Shown: in pieces, positions 22,937-31,107 of the stretch
Layout: every line of letters begins with the position of its first letter
Numbering within the stretch: position 1 is the stretch's first letter
NCBI GenBank assembly: GCA_017480145.1
Contig: JAFVBF010000079.1
Coordinates: 1 to 37,267 of the forward strand
Direction of reading: 5' to 3'
DNA length: 37,267 nt
From: Bacteroidales bacterium
GTDB taxonomy: Bacteria; Bacteroidota; Bacteroidia; Bacteroidales; P3
The notes under the pieces: generated by a model
Told to the model about the DNA's origin: nothing
Databases searched by the model: none
What the model saw: the letters and a program-made list of their open reading frames with translations, nothing else
Position numbers and translations under genes: made by a program

Positions 22937-23815
22937 ATGAACAAAGTGATTCACCGTATTTATAACAAGCCCATTGACCAACGTTGGGAAATAGGCTTCC
23001 TTGATGTATGCATCGATGATTTGTTGAAAGGCAAACCCTATAGAATTAATATTATAAAACACCATTACACTCAAGGGTGGTTTGCAGACCCGTTTGTTTT
23101 GGATGTTACAGATGATGAAATTTTTCTCCTTGTAGAGGAATGGCATTACGCCAATCGCAGAGGGCGCATTTCAAGGCTGGCAATTGATAGAAAGACGCTT
23201 GAATTATTGGAGGTTACTCCCGTATTGCAGTTAAACTCTCATCTATCGTTTCCTGCCATTCGAAGGGTGGATGATGAGGTATTTGTCTATCCGGAGAATG
23301 CAAAGGGGAAGGGTTTAGCGATGTATCATTATAACAAACTGGGTAGGGTGTTTGAAGCGTGCGAGGTTTTGACCTCTATGCCACTACTTGACGCCGTCAT
23401 CACGAATGGGTTTGGCCCTGAGTATATATTTGCGACTACTCTTGACAATCCCAGCAGGCAACTCCGGTGGTTTGAGGTCGTTGAAGGCAGGGCTGTAGAG
23501 CGAGGAATAATTTCTTTTGCCGACGATACAGCCCGCAATGCTGGCGATTGGTTTGTATGCGACGGAAAAATGTATCGGCCGGCACAGGATTGTAATCAAA
23601 GATACGGCGGATCAGTGATACTGCAAGAGGTCCATTTCGAGGGTGGAGCATTCACGTTTACAGATACTGTAAGAATAACTACTACGAGCAAGCGATACAA
23701 TACGGGGTGTCATACATTGAATCAGTTCAAGGATGTGTGTGTGGTTGATGTGCATGGCTATAAGTACCCAAAGTTGGCCAAGATGTATAATTCTTTGTTC
23801 TGTCGAAAGCAATAG
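22937..23815 (+). CDS. GINT1 N-terminal-like beta-propeller protein, probable glycan-locus enzyme
   Basis: A 292-residue protein. WFADPFVLDVTDDEIFLLVE (about 39-58), GRISRLAID (about 67-75), HLSFPAIRR (about 93-101) and VFVYPEN (about 106-112) recur as propeller blades. This is the pattern of the N-terminal domain of glucosamine inositolphosphorylceramide transferase 1 and of related bacterial proteins in surface-glycan loci, some also resembling GH43-type propellers. ATG 22937 has a good site (AGGAG) seven bases upstream; a longer frame from 22745 passes through the decayed gene and is rejected. Its exact reaction is unknown. The A+T-rich composition begins here. Confidence 0.7.
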   Translation: MNKVIHRIYNKPIDQRWEIGFLDVCIDDLLKGKPYRINIIKHHYTQGWFADPFVLDVTDDEIFLLVEEWHYANRRGRISRLAIDRKTLELLEVTPVLQLNSHLSFPAIRRVDDEVFVYPENAKGKGLAMYHYNKLGRVFEACEVLTSMPLLDAVITNGFGPEYIFATTLDNPSRQLRWFEVVEGRAVERGIISFADDTARNAGDWFVCDGKMYRPAQDCNQRYGGSVILQEVHFEGGAFTFTDTVRITTTSKRYNTGCHTLNQFKDVCVVDVHGYKYPKLAKMYNSLFCRKQ

Positions 23816-23850
23816 GCACTTGGTTCTCTTGCTGATGCAAAAAAAGTTAA

Positions 23851-24939
23851 ATGAATAGAATAAAAATGAAAATAATGTTTTATAATGATGACATTTCTGT
23901 GTCCTCGGGAGGCACAGAGCGGGTCATCACAAATCTTGCCAATCAGTTCTCTAATGATGGGCATGACGTAATATTCCTTACATATATCAAGGGAAATAAA
24001 GAGTATCCTTTGAATGGCGAAATCAAGAGAATCATCCTTGCACCGGCAGCCCAGCAGCGACAAGGTAATTGGAAGGCAAAGGTAATAATCGGTCTCAGAA
24101 AAGCTGTTCGGGAAACGCATCCTGACGTTCTGATTACCTTCGGAGTGGGGATGATAAACCGATCGATGGTGGCCACGATTGGTCTGCCCGTGAAAAATAT
24201 TATATCATACCAATGTTCTCCATATTGGGATTTCAGGTCAGCAGTTAATAGGTATATGATGCAAACATTGCATCAAAGAACAGACGGAATTGTCTTCCAG
24301 ACGGTAGAGGCCAGGGATTATTTGCCACGGCGAATGCAGTCAAAAGGAAAAATCATTTTTAATCAGGTTGACGAAAAGTTTTATGGTATCTCATACGATG
24401 GCGAAAGACGTGACATCGTTTCTGTTGCTCGATTGAAGGGGATGAAGAACCATAAAATGCTAATCAATGCATTTGCGAAGATTTCGGACAAGATTAGCGA
24501 CAACTTATTGATATATGGCTCTGGGGAATTATACGATGCATTGCAGGCACAGATAAAGGGACTGCATTTGGAAAAACGCGTATTCTTAAAAGGGTTATGC
24601 GATGATATCCCTAATGCCATAAAGTCTGCAAAATTATTTGTTCTGTCTTCAGATCATGAGGGATGCCCCAACGCCCTAATGGAAGCCATGGCATTGGGTA
24701 TTCCCTGTATCTCTACGGCTTGTAAAGGGGGTGGTCCTCAGATGCTCTTTGGCGAAGAATTGAAGGACTGCCTTGTGCCGGTTGATGATGCAGAGGCAAT
24801 GGCTGATAAGATGCTTGAATTGCTTGAAGACGATGATGCGAGAAATAGGGTGGCGACAATCTGCAAGCAAAAATCTTATTCTTACCAGCCCCATGAGGTC
24901 TTTAAAGACTGGGCATCGTATGTTATGAAATTCAAATAG
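23851..24939 (+). CDS. Family 4 (GT-B) glycosyltransferase
   Basis: A 362-residue retaining glycosyltransferase with two Rossmann-like halves. The N-terminal half opens with MKIMFYNDD followed by SSGGTERVITNLANQF (about 19-34), the acceptor-side glycine-rich loop. The C-terminal half has DIVSVARLKGMKNHKMLINA (about 189-208), LIYGSGELYDAL and the donor-site motif SDHEGCPNALMEAMALGIP (about 269-287), with the conserved E-x7-E. It probably adds a hexose or N-acetylhexosamine to the growing glycan on the cytoplasmic side. ATG 23851 or 23866 may be the start. It is visibly A+T-richer than the housekeeping genes and lies seven bases before the next gene. Confidence 0.93.
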   Translation: MNRIKMKIMFYNDDISVSSGGTERVITNLANQFSNDGHDVIFLTYIKGNKEYPLNGEIKRIILAPAAQQRQGNWKAKVIIGLRKAVRETHPDVLITFGVGMINRSMVATIGLPVKNIISYQCSPYWDFRSAVNRYMMQTLHQRTDGIVFQTVEARDYLPRRMQSKGKIIFNQVDEKFYGISYDGERRDIVSVARLKGMKNHKMLINAFAKISDKISDNLLIYGSGELYDALQAQIKGLHLEKRVFLKGLCDDIPNAIKSAKLFVLSSDHEGCPNALMEAMALGIPCISTACKGGGPQMLFGEELKDCLVPVDDAEAMADKMLELLEDDDARNRVATICKQKSYSYQPHEVFKDWASYVMKFK

Positions 24940-24946
24940 ACAGGGC

Positions 24947-26113
24947 ATGAAGCTATTGATAAGATTCACCATCGGATTGATAAAATTTCTTGTGGCATTT
25001 TGTATAACGCCAAACAAAAAAGATAGGATAGAGCGAGAGCAAATTATGCTGATTTCGGAGAAAGGAAAAGACGCAAGAGATAATGGCTATCACCTGTTTT
25101 TATGGATAAAGCAACACCATCCTGAATGTAGGACTTATTATGTGATCAGCAATGATTCGCCTGATCGCCATCGCTTGGATAAATATGCCGATAGTATTAT
25201 CGAATATGGGTCTTTGCGTGCTTGTGTTTTTTTCTGGAGGGCTAAATACCTGGTGAGCACGCACCAGCGGGCAGGCCATACGCCGATACCATTTGTTCTC
25301 AGCAGGGTCTTAGGACGGTATTTTGGCATATACAAAGGGAAGAAGGTTGTGTTTTTACAGCATGGTATTACAAAAGACTTTATACCACGCATGACATACG
25401 AAAATACAAACTATGATCTCTTTGTGTGCGGTGCATTGCCCGAATGGCAGTATATGACTTCTGTCTATGGATACCCGTCCGCGATAGCGCAATACACAGG
25501 GTTCTGTCGATATGATAACTTGCTGACAAATGATGCAAGAAAACGCCAGATTCTTGTTATGCCGACATGGCGTAAATATCTGGAACATAATTTTACGGAA
25601 GATTCCAAATACGTTTCCTCATACAAAGGCTTTTTGCATAACGAACAGCTTCAATCACTTTTAGACCGATATGATTATACTTTGATATTCTATCTACATC
25701 ACATGGCACAGCCTTACATACATCTTTTCCGAGATAACAAGCTAAGCAAAAGAATCACTATAGCCGATGCTGCACATTATGATGTGCAAACACTTCTTAA
25801 GGATTCGGCCTTGCTGGTTACAGATTATTCAAGTGTGTATTTCGATTTTGCATATATGAAAAAGCCTATCATCTTTTATCAGTTTGATTATGATGAGTAT
25901 AGGGCGGGACACTTTAATGCGGGATGGCTGGATTATAAGAACTCATTTGGCGCTACAACCACGCAAGAATCTGACCTCGTGGCTCATGTGGAATATTATT
26001 TGACGCATGATATGCAAATGGAACCGCATTATCAAAAATTTGTTGATTATTGTTTCCCGATAAGAGATTCAGATAATTGCCAACGCGTATATGATGCAAT
26101 TATTAACTGTTAA
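24947..26113 (+). CDS. CDP-glycerol glycerophosphotransferase (TagB/TagF-like), first copy
   Basis: A 388-residue GT-B-fold enzyme predicted to move glycerol phosphate from CDP-glycerol to a glycan or lipid-linked acceptor. Motifs: VFLQHGITKDF (about 136-146), the catalytic-region His followed by Gly; LVMPTWRKYL (about 202-211); and VTDYSSVYFDFAYMKKP (about 291-307), the conserved donor-binding segment. An N-terminal amphipathic helix (1-25) could hold it at the membrane, as in Gram-positive TagF. The upstream tagD would provide the substrate. Codon and base use are A+T-rich. Twenty-seven bases separate it from the second transferase. Confidence 0.9.
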   Translation: MKLLIRFTIGLIKFLVAFCITPNKKDRIEREQIMLISEKGKDARDNGYHLFLWIKQHHPECRTYYVISNDSPDRHRLDKYADSIIEYGSLRACVFFWRAKYLVSTHQRAGHTPIPFVLSRVLGRYFGIYKGKKVVFLQHGITKDFIPRMTYENTNYDLFVCGALPEWQYMTSVYGYPSAIAQYTGFCRYDNLLTNDARKRQILVMPTWRKYLEHNFTEDSKYVSSYKGFLHNEQLQSLLDRYDYTLIFYLHHMAQPYIHLFRDNKLSKRITIADAAHYDVQTLLKDSALLVTDYSSVYFDFAYMKKPIIFYQFDYDEYRAGHFNAGWLDYKNSFGATTTQESDLVAHVEYYLTHDMQMEPHYQKFVDYCFPIRDSDNCQRVYDAIINC

Positions 26114-26140
26114 AATCATCCTCAGCTTAAATCCAACGCT

Positions 26141-27487
26141 ATGTTACTGAATAAGTTTTTGTCTGGTTTCGGAGGACGTTACGTAATAATGAAAGTTATA
26201 GATTCGATATGTAAATCAATAACATATAAAGACTTGTTCATAGCAATCTCTCCGCGTCTATTCAAGCGTCGGATGAAGGTGGTTAGAATAATGCAGGAAG
26301 AAACCCTTCAACAACTCAAGTCTAAGGAGTTGTTGAAAGTCGTTTTTTTTCTGCAATCATCTACTACGTGGGAGTACGATAATTTATATTGGTTGATGAA
26401 AGAGTCTGGTAGATATGACCCTTTAATAGTGATAATACCCTATAATTACAGCTTGGGCAATAAGTGGAGTGTAATCCGGAAAAACATGCAGGATTGTTGC
26501 CTTTTTTGTGAAAAGAGAGGGTACGAATTTATTTCAGCTTATAATGATGAAAACAAAAGATGGATTGATGTCCGTAGATTTGTTAATCCTGATGTCGTGT
26601 TTTTCTCTTTCACTCAGAAATTCTGCAATCACAGATATTATATATACAATTTTGAGGATAAATTGACCTTATATTGCCAATATGCAACTCCAATAGCTAT
26701 TGATTATCAACCAATACATAATAAACGATTCCATAACCTATTATGGAAAACCCTGGCTTTTACCGAATATCACCACCAATTAGATATACAATATTCAAGA
26801 TGTCGTGGTGATAATTCTGTTGTCATAGGACTTCTTCCTGCGGAAAAGTTAATTGATGTAAATTATCAGCCGATAGATGTGTGGAAAAAGCAGTCTGTCC
26901 GCAAAAAAAGGATTATTTGGGCACCTCATCACACCATAGGAGAGTCGGGCGATTTTGTCTTTTCTACATTTCTCGAATATGCAGATATTATGTTGTCCAT
27001 GGCCTCGAAGTATGCCAATGAGGTACAATTTGCATTCAAGCCACATCCCGCTTTGATTATTAAGCTGTCTGCAATATGGGGACAAGAGAGGGCCGATGAG
27101 TACTATAAGAAATGGGAAGAATTGCCCAACGGACAACTTGAGACGAGCGATTATGTAGACTTATTCCTCACTTCTGATGCAATGATTCATGATTGTGGCG
27201 GTTTCCGTATACAGTATCTATGTACTCAAAAACCTGTAATGTACCTGATGCATAGTGATAAGATTTATGAGGAAAGCAATCTGTTCGGAAAACAATGTCT
27301 GGATTTGCACTATCACGGATATCAGGCGGACGATATAGATGCATTTATTAATCAGGTTGTTATTGACGGTGATGATACTCTGAAACAGCAGAGGGAGGCC
27401 TTTTTTGACGAAAACATAAAGTTCAAGGAAGGGAAGACCCCTTCAGAGAGAATCCTCGATGTTATATCTACTTCTGTGTGGGGCTAA
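26141..27487 (+). CDS. CDP-glycerol glycerophosphotransferase-like protein, second copy
   Basis: A 448-residue distant member of the TagB/TagF group. The N-terminal half (YKDLFIAISPRLF about 28-40, VVFFLQSSTTWEYD about 67-80) is shared with the decayed gene at 22540. The C-terminal half has IIWAPHHTIGE (about 264-274), FAFKPHPAL (about 299-307) and SDAMIHDCGGFRIQYL (about 345-360), where HDCGG takes the place of the usual TDYSS. A different acceptor or a phosphosugar substrate is possible. The start may be 26141 or ATG 26189. It is the last and most A+T-rich gene of the cluster. Confidence 0.8.
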   Translation: MLLNKFLSGFGGRYVIMKVIDSICKSITYKDLFIAISPRLFKRRMKVVRIMQEETLQQLKSKELLKVVFFLQSSTTWEYDNLYWLMKESGRYDPLIVIIPYNYSLGNKWSVIRKNMQDCCLFCEKRGYEFISAYNDENKRWIDVRRFVNPDVVFFSFTQKFCNHRYYIYNFEDKLTLYCQYATPIAIDYQPIHNKRFHNLLWKTLAFTEYHHQLDIQYSRCRGDNSVVIGLLPAEKLIDVNYQPIDVWKKQSVRKKRIIWAPHHTIGESGDFVFSTFLEYADIMLSMASKYANEVQFAFKPHPALIIKLSAIWGQERADEYYKKWEELPNGQLETSDYVDLFLTSDAMIHDCGGFRIQYLCTQKPVMYLMHSDKIYEESNLFGKQCLDLHYHGYQADDIDAFINQVVIDGDDTLKQQREAFFDENIKFKEGKTPSERILDVISTSVWG

Positions 27488-27521
27488 TGCAGTTAATTTC
27501 ATTTGGTTATTTACTCTCCCT

Positions 27522-27547
27522 GGCAATATGAGCAACCGCTCATTGCC
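27522..27547. terminator. Weak hairpin between convergent genes
   Basis: GGCAAT-(AT)-GAGC pairs with GCTCATTGCC around a 4-base loop, with a 2-base bulge and no strong T-run on either side. It separates the polymer operon from the convergent LysR gene. Confidence 0.35.
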
Positions 27548-27553
27548 TGCGAC

Positions 27554-28453
27554 TTACTGAAAAAGGGGTGAGTATGGTGAGGCGACAAAAGTCCTAATGC
27601 ATTTGAAGAACTCTTTGACGGCATTGCGCTGATACATCCCCTTGACATATACAAGCGACGCATACATGTTGTCACGTGCCTCGCGGATGGGGATGGCCCT
27701 ATAGCCCTCTTCCTCATAGATGACGCTTTCTGGGAGGATGGCTACGAGTTGGCATGACTTTACCATATGTATCATTGTGTATATTTCGTTAATCTCCATT
27801 AACGGTCTTAAATCAACGGCATGTTTGCGTAGCAGCCCGTCGACTATCGTGCGTGCATTCATCCCTTTGGCGGGTATGGCAACGAGAAACGTTTTCAATT
27901 GGCTTAGTCTTACTTCTTTAATCTCGGCTAACGGGTGTCCATCGGCAACAACAGCGCACAGCCTCGACTCAAACAGTGGCACCTCTTCTAATAGTGGGTC
28001 GTTGGTTAGTAGATTATAGGTTAGGGCAAAGTCTATTTCGCGATTATGTAAGAGAGAGGTCAGCTTGTCTGCGCTTTCGAACTGGACATCAAACTGTATG
28101 TCCGGGTATTGCGGACAGAATAGCTGCATTGTCTTGGTGAGCAAAACAGAGAGTCCGTACGTGGCACCTATGCGAAGTCTTCCTGTCTTCAGACCTTCCA
28201 TATCGTGAAGTTGTTGTCGCCCTTGTTCTGCGGTTTCCAGCATCTGACGGGCAAAAGGTAAAAACTGACGTCCAGCCTCTGTCAATGAAATACGCTTGCC
28301 TATGCGTTCGAACAGTTGGACCCCAAGGTCTTCTTCCAATTGCTTAATCTGCTGAGAAAGGGTACTCTGCACTACAAAACAATCCTGTGCCGCTAATGAA
28401 AAATTCTCTGTCTCGGCACTCTTTACGAAGTATTTTATCTGTCTCAGTTCCAT
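27554..28453 (-). CDS. LysR-type transcriptional regulator
   Basis: A 299-residue LysR protein. The N-terminal winged HTH (1-60) starts MELRQIKYFVKSAETENFSL, with STLSQQIKQLEEDLGVQLFE (about 29-48), the recognition and wing region. It is followed by the linker helix and a periplasmic-binding-like effector domain (about 90-295). It resembles the OxyR/CynR/HcaR branch, but no OxyR cysteine pair stands out (single Cys near 196-236). It is read divergently from the DsbA-like gene; a perfect inverted repeat (28500-28516) coincides with its own -7 box and sits just upstream of the neighbour's, so autoregulation and control of the neighbour are likely. Confidence 0.93.
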   Translation of the reverse strand: MELRQIKYFVKSAETENFSLAAQDCFVVQSTLSQQIKQLEEDLGVQLFERIGKRISLTEAGRQFLPFARQMLETAEQGRQQLHDMEGLKTGRLRIGATYGLSVLLTKTMQLFCPQYPDIQFDVQFESADKLTSLLHNREIDFALTYNLLTNDPLLEEVPLFESRLCAVVADGHPLAEIKEVRLSQLKTFLVAIPAKGMNARTIVDGLLRKHAVDLRPLMEINEIYTMIHMVKSCQLVAILPESVIYEEEGYRAIPIREARDNMYASLVYVKGMYQRNAVKEFFKCIRTFVASPYSPLFQ

Positions 28454-28499
28454 TTTATATCGTTTTTATCGATGAATCTTATCGAAACATTCAGTATTG

Positions 28500-28507
28500 C
28501 AAATATA
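28500..28507 (-). promoter_or_regulatory. -7 box of the LysR gene
   Basis: TATATTTG on the minus strand matches TAnnTTTG exactly, about 47 bases before the LysR start codon. Confidence 0.65.
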
Positions 28508-28516
28508 CCATATTTG
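28500..28516. promoter_or_regulatory. Inverted repeat, probable LysR operator
   Basis: CAAATAT-ACC-ATATTTG is a perfect 7-3-7 dyad. Its left arm overlaps the LysR -7 box, and it lies 13 bases before the divergent -7 box at 28529. Confidence 0.6.
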
Positions 28517-28528
28517 GTCGGAAGTAAG

Positions 28529-28536
28529 TAATTTTG
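28529..28536 (+). promoter_or_regulatory. -7 box of the DsbA-MBL unit
   Basis: TAATTTTG matches TAnnTTTG. The leader to ATG 28573 is about 30 bases and includes the ribosome binding site AAAGGAG. Confidence 0.6.
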
Positions 28537-28572
28537 CATTGTCAAATTCATAAAACAAAGGAGATAAAGACA

Positions 28573-29274
28573 ATGAAAATCGTTTACTGGAGCGACTATG
28601 CTTGCCCTTACTGCTACATTGGCGAGGCCCGTTTGAAGAAAGCCATCAAAGAGATGGGACTGGAAAATCAAGTGGAAATAGAAACCCGAGCCTTCGAACT
28701 TGACCCGGGTGCGCCAAAGACGGTAGAGACTGTCACCGTTGAGCGTTTTGCAAAAAAATATCAACTCTCAATAGAGGAAGCACAGCAGCAGATAGATCAT
28801 ATCTCGCAACTTGGAATTGACGAGGGTATCGACTTCCGTTACGCAACAACACTCTATACCAATACCCGCGACGCCCACCGGCTAACGAAATTGGCGCAGA
28901 CCAAGAACGACCACGTGTTAGAAAACCGCGTAAGCGAATTGCTGTTCGATGCCTATTTTACCAGAAACGAGAAACTTGCCGACCACGACGTGCTATTGCG
29001 CGTGGCTCGTGATGCCGGACTGGACGAGGCGGAGGCAAAGGCTGTGCTGGAGTCGAATCGCTTTGATGATGAGGTGCGTTTTGACGAGCGTGAAGCTGTG
29101 ATGCGTGGTGTACGAGGCGTACCTTATTTTATGTTTAACGGCAAGTTTGTCCTCCCGGGTGCCTTGTCTGTTAGAGCATTCAAACACACGTTGGAAAAAA
29201 CACTCAAAGACCTACAGGAAAACACCGTCAGCGTAGATGGGCATCTTTGTGGCCCAGAGGGTTGCGTTTTATGA
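28573..29274 (+). CDS. DsbA family (FrnE-like) oxidoreductase
   Basis: A 233-residue thioredoxin-fold protein with an inserted helical domain. The active site CPYC (C11-C14) follows a short strand (MKIVYWSDYA), and RGVRGVPYFMFNGKF (about 177-191) contains the cis-Pro motif. This is the FrnE/2-hydroxychromene-isomerase-like branch, usually cytoplasmic; no signal peptide is present. The C-terminus carries an extra Cys pair (HLCGPEGCVL, last ten residues), which might relay electrons or bind metal. ATG 28573 is preferred over 28534 because of AAAGGAG upstream and the usual N-terminus. The stop overlaps the next start (ATGA). Confidence 0.93.
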   Translation: MKIVYWSDYACPYCYIGEARLKKAIKEMGLENQVEIETRAFELDPGAPKTVETVTVERFAKKYQLSIEEAQQQIDHISQLGIDEGIDFRYATTLYTNTRDAHRLTKLAQTKNDHVLENRVSELLFDAYFTRNEKLADHDVLLRVARDAGLDEAEAKAVLESNRFDDEVRFDEREAVMRGVRGVPYFMFNGKFVLPGALSVRAFKHTLEKTLKDLQENTVSVDGHLCGPEGCVL

Positions 29275-29909
29275 TTTACCGAATTATTGTTAAGGATGTT
29301 TTTGCCGTCAATTGCTATTTTTATATAGACGACGAGACACGACATGGATTCCTCATTGATCCTGGCGCACAAGCAGTTCGTATTGTGAATAAGATAGCAG
29401 AAAGTGGATGGACGATAGAACGCATTCTGCTCACTCATGGGCACTTCGACCACACGGGTGCCGTAGCCGAGATAGCACGGATGTTGGGTATCCCTTACAG
29501 CATTCATCGTGCTGGAGCAAAGTATCTTACCGATACTCGTTGGAATCTGAGCGCCTATTGCGACAGGAATGTCCTTTTGAATGATGCTGAGTATTTCGAC
29601 GATAATGACGTTATCCGTCTTGATAGCAACCCTTCATTCTATCTAAAGGTAATACATACCCCTGGCCATACCCCCGACAGTGTGGTCTTCTATAACAAAG
29701 AAAATCATATTGCCTTTGTAGGCGACACCATCTTTCGCGATTGTCCAGGCACCACACGATATATTGGTGGCAACGAGGCTGATTTATTTGACAGCATATT
29801 GAAAAGAGTCATGGCCTTGCCCGACAATACTATTCTTTATTCTGGACATAGCGAGCCTACTTCCGTAGGTCGTGAACGACCTGCCTATCATGTGCATTAT
29901 GATTGTTAA
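29271..29909 (+). CDS. Metallo-beta-lactamase fold hydrolase (glyoxalase II-like)
   Basis: A 212-residue MBL-fold protein of the YcbL/GloB type. The metal motif THGHFDH is at residues 55-61 (H56, H58, D60, H61), HTPGHTPDSV (about 125-134) gives the third His, FVGDTIF (about 145-151) the bridging Asp, and YSGHSEPTSVG (about 187-197) the last His. Such enzymes cleave thioesters such as S-lactoylglutathione or related thiol adducts. The start overlaps the DsbA-like stop by ATGA, so the two are translationally coupled; together with the LysR gene they suggest a thiol or electrophile response. ATG 29271 is chosen for that coupling. Confidence 0.92.
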   Translation: MIYRIIVKDVFAVNCYFYIDDETRHGFLIDPGAQAVRIVNKIAESGWTIERILLTHGHFDHTGAVAEIARMLGIPYSIHRAGAKYLTDTRWNLSAYCDRNVLLNDAEYFDDNDVIRLDSNPSFYLKVIHTPGHTPDSVVFYNKENHIAFVGDTIFRDCPGTTRYIGGNEADLFDSILKRVMALPDNTILYSGHSEPTSVGRERPAYHVHYDC

Positions 29910-30066
29910 TATGTTTTAATTCCTGTGTCAAAATGACCTTGAAGTGAAACACGGCAGAAGCCTGTTCTGATTTTGGCGCGCAGTTTCAGAAGGAGTGAGT
30001 AGCCTGATTCCTAATGCCGGTATGACATCCACAGAGCAAAAACCGCCTTGGTTGGCAATAATTTCG

Positions 30067-30074
30067 TACCTTTG
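30067..30074 (+). promoter_or_regulatory. -7 box of the Rpn-type gene
   Basis: TACCTTTG followed by CA is an exact match, only 19 bases before the ATG at 30094. The leader would be about 13 bases. Confidence 0.7.
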
Positions 30075-30093
30075 CAAATAATACTGCAAAATC

Positions 30094-31011
30094 ATGGGAC
30101 ACAAGCCGTACATAAGTTTTGACTGGGCGCTGAAACGCCTGCTTCGTGACAAGGCTAATTTTGACGTTCTGGAGGGATTCCTTTCCACGCTGCTGGAACA
30201 GCAGGTCCACATCGACCACCTTCTGGAGAGCGAGTCGAACAAGGACAACGAGGATGCCAAGTCAAACCGCGTGGATTTGCTCTGCGAGAATGACAGGGGA
30301 GAGCTCCTCATCATCGAGGTGCAGGGTGAGTCGGAATTTGCCTACTTCCAGCGCATCCTCTTTGGCACCTCCAAGCTGCTCTCGGAGTACATCAACCGTG
30401 GAATGAACTATGATAACGTCAAGAAGGTGTATTCCATCAACATCGTCTATTTTGACCTCGGACAGGGCAAAGACGTGGTCTATCATGGAAAGACCGAGTT
30501 CAGAGGCATCCATAACGATGAGGTGCTGCAATTGTCGTCTTTCCAGCGCCAGCGGTTTAGTGTGGACGAGGTGTACCAGCTTTTTCCCGAGTATTACATA
30601 TTAAAGGTGAACGATTTCAACCGCTGGTCGAAGGTGCCGCTTGAGCAGTGGCTGTACTTTCTATCCACCAGCGACATCCCGGAAGATGCCGATGCCCCCG
30701 GGCTTCAGGCTGCTCGAGAGAAGATGCGTTACATACAGATGAGTCGAGAAGAACGCCAGGCCTACGACCGCTATCTTGACAACCGTGTCATATTGCAAGA
30801 CAATATTATCACGGCTCGTGGCGAGGGACGATTGGAAGGATTTTATGAAGGACGCGAAAAAGGCCTGTTGGAGGGACATAACACGGGACTTCAGGAGGGT
30901 AGGGCTGAAGGTGTGTTGGAGACTGCACGCAAATTAAAATCACTGGGTGTCGCCGATGCGTTAATCAGTCAAGCCACAGGACTTGATACTGATACTATCG
31001 CCACATTATAA
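30094..31011 (+). CDS. Rpn family PD-(D/E)XK nuclease / transposase-like protein
   Basis: A 305-residue protein of the recombination-promoting nuclease group. It starts YISFDWALKRLL (6-17), has the nuclease core NRVDLLCENDRGELLIIEVQ (58-77; D61, E75, Q77 in the D-ExQ form of the family) and the helix FAYFQRILFGTSKLLSEYI (about 82-100). A C-terminal Gly-Glu repeat (about 246-276: EGRLEG, EGREKG, EGHNTG, EGRAEG) is typical of these proteins. E. coli RpnA promotes RecA-independent recombination; other members have been tied to phage defence. It is a stand-alone gene with its own promoter and no terminal repeats, so it is not an intact insertion sequence. Confidence 0.92.
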   Translation: MGHKPYISFDWALKRLLRDKANFDVLEGFLSTLLEQQVHIDHLLESESNKDNEDAKSNRVDLLCENDRGELLIIEVQGESEFAYFQRILFGTSKLLSEYINRGMNYDNVKKVYSINIVYFDLGQGKDVVYHGKTEFRGIHNDEVLQLSSFQRQRFSVDEVYQLFPEYYILKVNDFNRWSKVPLEQWLYFLSTSDIPEDADAPGLQAAREKMRYIQMSREERQAYDRYLDNRVILQDNIITARGEGRLEGFYEGREKGLLEGHNTGLQEGRAEGVLETARKLKSLGVADALISQATGLDTDTIATL

Positions 31012-31075
31012 TGCTTTCGGCAGGAGGTGGCTCCCATTAGGCATTTTGGCTATATTTTGGTAGATTGTTTTGAGT

Positions 31076-31106
31076 CAATTCCTATATCGGTTTCTATTAG
31101 GAATTG
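31076..31106. terminator. Hairpin between the Rpn and helicase genes
   Basis: CAATTCCTA and TAGGAATTG form a perfect 9-bp stem over 13 bases, directly next to the helicase stop codon (31108) of the convergent gene. It probably serves both strands; the T-run is short. Confidence 0.5.
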
Positions 31107-31107
31107 T

